From the NCBI GenBank assembly GCA_937892525.1, contig CALAEV010000007.1:1-64000 (forward strand): a stretch of 64,000 nucleotides of DNA, written 5' to 3'. A program made the position numbers and the translations under genes. The notes under the pieces are model-generated. The model did not search any database. It was not told where the DNA came from and saw only the letters and a list, made by a program, of their open reading frames with translations. Positions 60,979 through 64,000 of this stretch are shown piece after piece. Source of the DNA: an uncultured Clostridia bacterium (GTDB lineage Bacteria; Bacillota; Clostridia; Oscillospirales; Acutalibacteraceae). Numbering within the stretch: the first letter of the stretch is position 1; each line of letters starts with the position of its first letter.

Positions 60979-62652
60979 ATGAACAAAGCTTGGTACAAAG
61001 AAATGGTTGTTTACCAGATTTGGCCTCGCAGTTTCAAAGACTCTAACGGTGACGGTATTGGTGACCTTGAGGGTATTTATGAGAAACTCGACTATGTTAA
61101 ATCAATAGGCATTGACGCTATCTGGTTTTCTCCACTTTTCAAATCAGCAAATGCTGACTATGGTTATGATATCTCCGATTATATGGATATAAACCCTGAA
61201 TACGGCGATATGGAAACATTCAAAAAAGTGCTTAACGCTTGCCACGAACGTGGAATGAAAGTATTTATGGACCTTGTTGTAAACCACACATCTACTGAAC
61301 ATCATTGGTTCAAAGAGGCTTGCAAGAGCGTTGATAATCCTTATCACGATTACTACATTTGGCGTAAAGGTAAGGGCAAAAACGGTAAAAAACCACCTAA
61401 CAACTGGCTTTCAACATTTGAGGGTGGTGCTTGGGAATATGTTCCTGAAGTTGACGAATATTACCTTCATGTTTTCACAAAAGGTCAGCCAGACCTTAAT
61501 ATGGATAACCCAAAAGTCCGTGAAGAAGTTAAGAATGTTATGAAATTCTGGCTTGATATGGGCGTTGACGGTTTCCGTGAAGACGTTATTACATACATTT
61601 CAAAGAGAGAAGGACTTCCTAACGCTATTCCAATTCCTGTAGCTGCAGGTATGGAGCACTACAATTGTGGCCCACATCTTTACGAATATCTTAAAGAGTT
61701 CCACGACGATGTTCTTTCAAAATACGACTGTTTCACAGTTGGTGAAGGTCCACTTATCACACCTGAAAAAGTTCTTAGATTCGTTACTGAAGACGATACT
61801 CAGGTACTTAAAACTATGTTCAGTTTTGACCACCTTGAAGCTGACTGCTTTATGACTGACTGGATTAAAACTCCATTCAACCTTAAAAAGATGAAAAAAT
61901 GCTACCAGAAATGGTATGACGCTATGAATGGCAAGGGTTGGCATACACTTTATCTTGAAAACCATGACCACCCACGAATTGTTGACCGTTACGGCTCACT
62001 TAAATACAGAGTTGAAAGTGCAAAAATGCTTGCAACTATGTGTTATCTCCAAAAGGGTACTCCATTCATTTATCAAGGTCAAGAAATTGGTATGACAAAT
62101 ATCCAACTCAAATCAATTGACGAGTTCAAGGATATGATGACATTCAACAATGAAAAGACCTTTGCAAAGCTTGGTATCAAGGGTGAAAAATTCCTCAAAA
62201 TGGCAAATGCAGGCTCTCGCGAAAACTCAAGAACTCCTGTTCAATGGGATGATAGTGATTACGCAGGTTTCTCAACAGTTGAACCTTGGTTTAACCTTAA
62301 TGAAAACTACAAGGAAATCAATGTAGCCGCTGCTGAAGCAGATGAAAATTCAATTCTTAACTACTACCGTAAACTTCTTAAATTCAGAAAAGAACACGAA
62401 GTTGCAATTTATGGTGATTACAAAGAGCATTACAAGAATAGTGATAAGCTTTATGTTTATGAGAGAAATCTTGATGGTGAAAAAATCCTTGTTGTTTGCT
62501 CATTCTCTGAAAAGAGCGTTAACTTTGTAGCACCTGAAGGCATTGACCTTTCAAAAGGCGAGCTTGTACTTGCAAACTACAAGCTTACTCCACTTACAAA
62601 CAACTCATTTGTAACAAGACCTTACGAATGCCGAGTTTATTATTTCAAATAA
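60979..62652 (+). CDS. Oligo-1,6-glucosidase (GH13_31)
   Basis: 557-residue cytoplasmic alpha-glucosidase. Ca-site DSNGDGIGDLEGI; catalytic nucleophile D202 (GFREDV), acid/base E256 (TVGEGP), and D330 (ENHDHPRI). The residue after the nucleophile is V203, which in this subfamily goes with alpha-1,6 cleavage (isomaltose) rather than maltose. Followed 12 bp later by a sugar transporter, so import and hydrolysis are coupled. Confidence 0.93.
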   Translation: MNKAWYKEMVVYQIWPRSFKDSNGDGIGDLEGIYEKLDYVKSIGIDAIWFSPLFKSANADYGYDISDYMDINPEYGDMETFKKVLNACHERGMKVFMDLVVNHTSTEHHWFKEACKSVDNPYHDYYIWRKGKGKNGKKPPNNWLSTFEGGAWEYVPEVDEYYLHVFTKGQPDLNMDNPKVREEVKNVMKFWLDMGVDGFREDVITYISKREGLPNAIPIPVAAGMEHYNCGPHLYEYLKEFHDDVLSKYDCFTVGEGPLITPEKVLRFVTEDDTQVLKTMFSFDHLEADCFMTDWIKTPFNLKKMKKCYQKWYDAMNGKGWHTLYLENHDHPRIVDRYGSLKYRVESAKMLATMCYLQKGTPFIYQGQEIGMTNIQLKSIDEFKDMMTFNNEKTFAKLGIKGEKFLKMANAGSRENSRTPVQWDDSDYAGFSTVEPWFNLNENYKEINVAAAEADENSILNYYRKLLKFRKEHEVAIYGDYKEHYKNSDKLYVYERNLDGEKILVVCSFSEKSVNFVAPEGIDLSKGELVLANYKLTPLTNNSFVTRPYECRVYYFK

Positions 62653-62664
62653 GAGGTAAATGAA

Positions 62665-64000
62665 ATGAATAATAACGGAAAACTTTCTAAGCGTGTCTGG
62701 ACAGGTATTCTCTTATTTATGTTTATGGGGTTACTTGCATGGAACGTTGAAAATATGTATTTTAACACATTCTTAAATGACTGTGTTTACAATGAAGGCA
62801 TTTTAGGTGCATCTCTTACACTTACTGATGCAGTAAACATTATGGTTACGCTCTCTGCAATTACTGCAGTTGTAACAACATTCATTATGGGTACTCTCAG
62901 TGAAAAACTTAAAAACCGTAAGGCATTTATCTCTTTTGGTTATATCGCATGGGGTATTGTTACTGCTCTTTTCGGTTTTATTACAAAAGACAACATCGCT
63001 AACCTTTTTGGACTTACTGAGCCTGGTCAGATTGTTACAGCAACTGCGTGGGTTGTTATTGTAATGGATATTATAATGACATTTATGGGCTCAACAAGTA
63101 ATGACTCTGCATTCAATGCTTGGGTTACTGACGTTACAACTCCTGAATCACGTCCAAAGGTTGAAACTGCATCAACATTTATGGGATTCCTTGCAATGGC
63201 TGTAATTATGGTTGTTGGCTCACTTGCTCAAAGTGGAACAATCTCATACAGCGTATTCTTTATTGGTATGGGCGCTTTTGTTGCAATCGTAGGTGTTGCA
63301 GGTGTATTCCTTATTGATAATCCAAAGAAATTTGAAAATGCAACAAAGTCAAACACAAGCTATTGGGCAGACCTTTTTTATGGCTTCCGTCCAAGCGTTA
63401 TTAAAAAGAATAGCAGTCTTTACTTAATTCTTTCTGCTTTCTGTATTTTCAACTGTGCTTTCCAAGTGTTCTTCCCATATCTTATTATTTACTTAGGCTC
63501 AGTTGTGCTTCCTGCAAATGCAGATATCAATCTTCTTTCAGCAGGAGTAATTATTCCTGCGGTTATTTCAGTTGCAACAATTATTGCAGGTATTGTAATT
63601 CTTATGAAAGTTGCTGTTAATAATAAACCGGTTGCTTTCCTTACAAGCTCGGCACTTCTTATTGTGGGCCTTTTCATTCTTTCAACATCAACACACATTA
63701 TGACAATTATCGTTGGTATTGCACCAGTACTTATCGGCTACCTTGTACTTACAATTCAGCTTGGTGCATCAACACGTGACTACACACCACAAGACAATGT
63801 TGGATTATTCCAAGGTATCAGAATGGTGTTCACAGTGCTTATTCCAATGGTAGTTGGTCCTACACTTGGTAACATCGCAACAAAGAACACATCAGGTGCT
63901 GAAGATGTTCTTCCTACAAAAGCAATCTTCCTTTATGCAGGTATTGTAGCAATATTCTTGATTGTTCCAATGATTGCACTTATCAAGAATATGAAAAAAG
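62665..64000 (+). CDS. Sugar:cation symporter (MFS/GPH), 3' end off window
   Basis: At least 445 residues with about 11-12 membrane segments, open to the window end. ATG at 62665 follows AAGAGGTAAATGA. Weak GPH-family features (MFS_2). Adjacency to the isomaltase suggests import of isomalto-oligosaccharides or related glucosides. Confidence 0.85.
   Translation, partial: MNNNGKLSKRVWTGILLFMFMGLLAWNVENMYFNTFLNDCVYNEGILGASLTLTDAVNIMVTLSAITAVVTTFIMGTLSEKLKNRKAFISFGYIAWGIVTALFGFITKDNIANLFGLTEPGQIVTATAWVVIVMDIIMTFMGSTSNDSAFNAWVTDVTTPESRPKVETASTFMGFLAMAVIMVVGSLAQSGTISYSVFFIGMGAFVAIVGVAGVFLIDNPKKFENATKSNTSYWADLFYGFRPSVIKKNSSLYLILSAFCIFNCAFQVFFPYLIIYLGSVVLPANADINLLSAGVIIPAVISVATIIAGIVILMKVAVNNKPVAFLTSSALLIVGLFILSTSTHIMTIIVGIAPVLIGYLVLTIQLGASTRDYTPQDNVGLFQGIRMVFTVLIPMVVGPTLGNIATKNTSGAEDVLPTKAIFLYAGIVAIFLIVPMIALIKNMKK

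Noticed and set aside
1..64000. CRISPR arrays, insertion sequences or prophage genes
   Set aside because: No regularly spaced repeats, transposase, integrase or phage structural gene was recognised on either strand.

Overview
The window is a 64 kb piece of a low-GC, anaerobic, spore-forming clostridial chromosome (Bacillota; the gene set suggests an Oscillospirales/Ruminococcaceae-type gut organism). Supporting genes are pyruvate formate-lyase, pyruvate:ferredoxin oxidoreductase, an Hnd-type multi-subunit [FeFe] hydrogenase, rubredoxin, QueH, flavin-dependent thymidylate synthase, dipicolinate synthase and a Firmicutes-type mini-RNase III. No rRNA, prophage, insertion sequence or CRISPR array was seen. 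Nearly all of the window is core metabolism and housekeeping, with two AT-rich accessory loci for secreted proteins.

Layout. 1-4.1 kb (minus): pflB-pflA-fhs, preceded by a consensus promoter and a ZTP (pfl) riboswitch with a terminator. 4.1-7.8 kb (minus): a GH43 glycosidase, a small membrane protein, tRNA-Gln(CTG), a CwlD-like amidase and an unusual double-length ThyX. 7.9-17.6 kb (plus): a long tightly packed run tmk-DUF2156-GNAT-DJ-1-5-FCL-mltG-U32-yhhN-trmB-(ART-like)-GPH transporter. 17.6-19.7 kb (minus): queH and a CNNM/CorC protein. 19.9-23.5 kb: a 1188-residue pyruvate:ferredoxin oxidoreductase. 23.6-26.7 kb (minus): accessory locus 1, a frameshifted secreted DNRLRE protein overlapping a membrane-anchored partner. 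27.1-29.2 kb: a zinc-ribbon protein, a membrane-linked XRE regulator and a second, lipoprotein MltG. 29.2-34.2 kb (minus): hndA-ATPase-hndB-hndC-hndD, with a Rex-like operator over the promoter. 34.4-37.7 kb: a MocR regulator divergent from a vitamin B6 kinase, an ECF S-component and a radical SAM protein. 37.8-38.2 kb: a small membrane protein under LexA-like boxes. 38.6-47.8 kb (plus): obgE, mrnC, yitT, lepA, a YbaK-type protein, hemW, a phosphoesterase and metA. 47.9-49.3 kb (minus): dpaB and dpaA behind a sigma-K-like promoter. 49.4-52.7 kb: murC, ung and alr. 52.8-57.7 kb: two complete potassium uptake systems pointing at each other. 57.8-60.7 kb: an EEP-family hydrolase, rubredoxin and accessory locus 2 (secreted papain-like protease plus anchored partner). 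61-64 kb: an oligo-1,6-glucosidase and a sugar transporter cut by the window end.

How the genes work together. Pyruvate can be split by PFL (formate) or by PFOR (reduced ferredoxin). Formate can enter the folate C1 pool through Fhs, and ferredoxin plus NAD(P)H can be oxidised by the Hnd hydrogenase. ThyX, Tmk, 5-FCL and the ZTP switch also link to folate and nucleotide metabolism.

The strongest lead for something undescribed is the pair of accessory loci. They lie 34 kb apart and share a 31-bp promoter-like element (GTCACAA, 15 bp, CGATTATAT). Each has a tiny RBS-equipped leader ORF, then a secreted effector-like protein, then a membrane-anchored partner. A second lead is a LexA-box-controlled 80-residue membrane protein that could be an SOS cell-division inhibitor.
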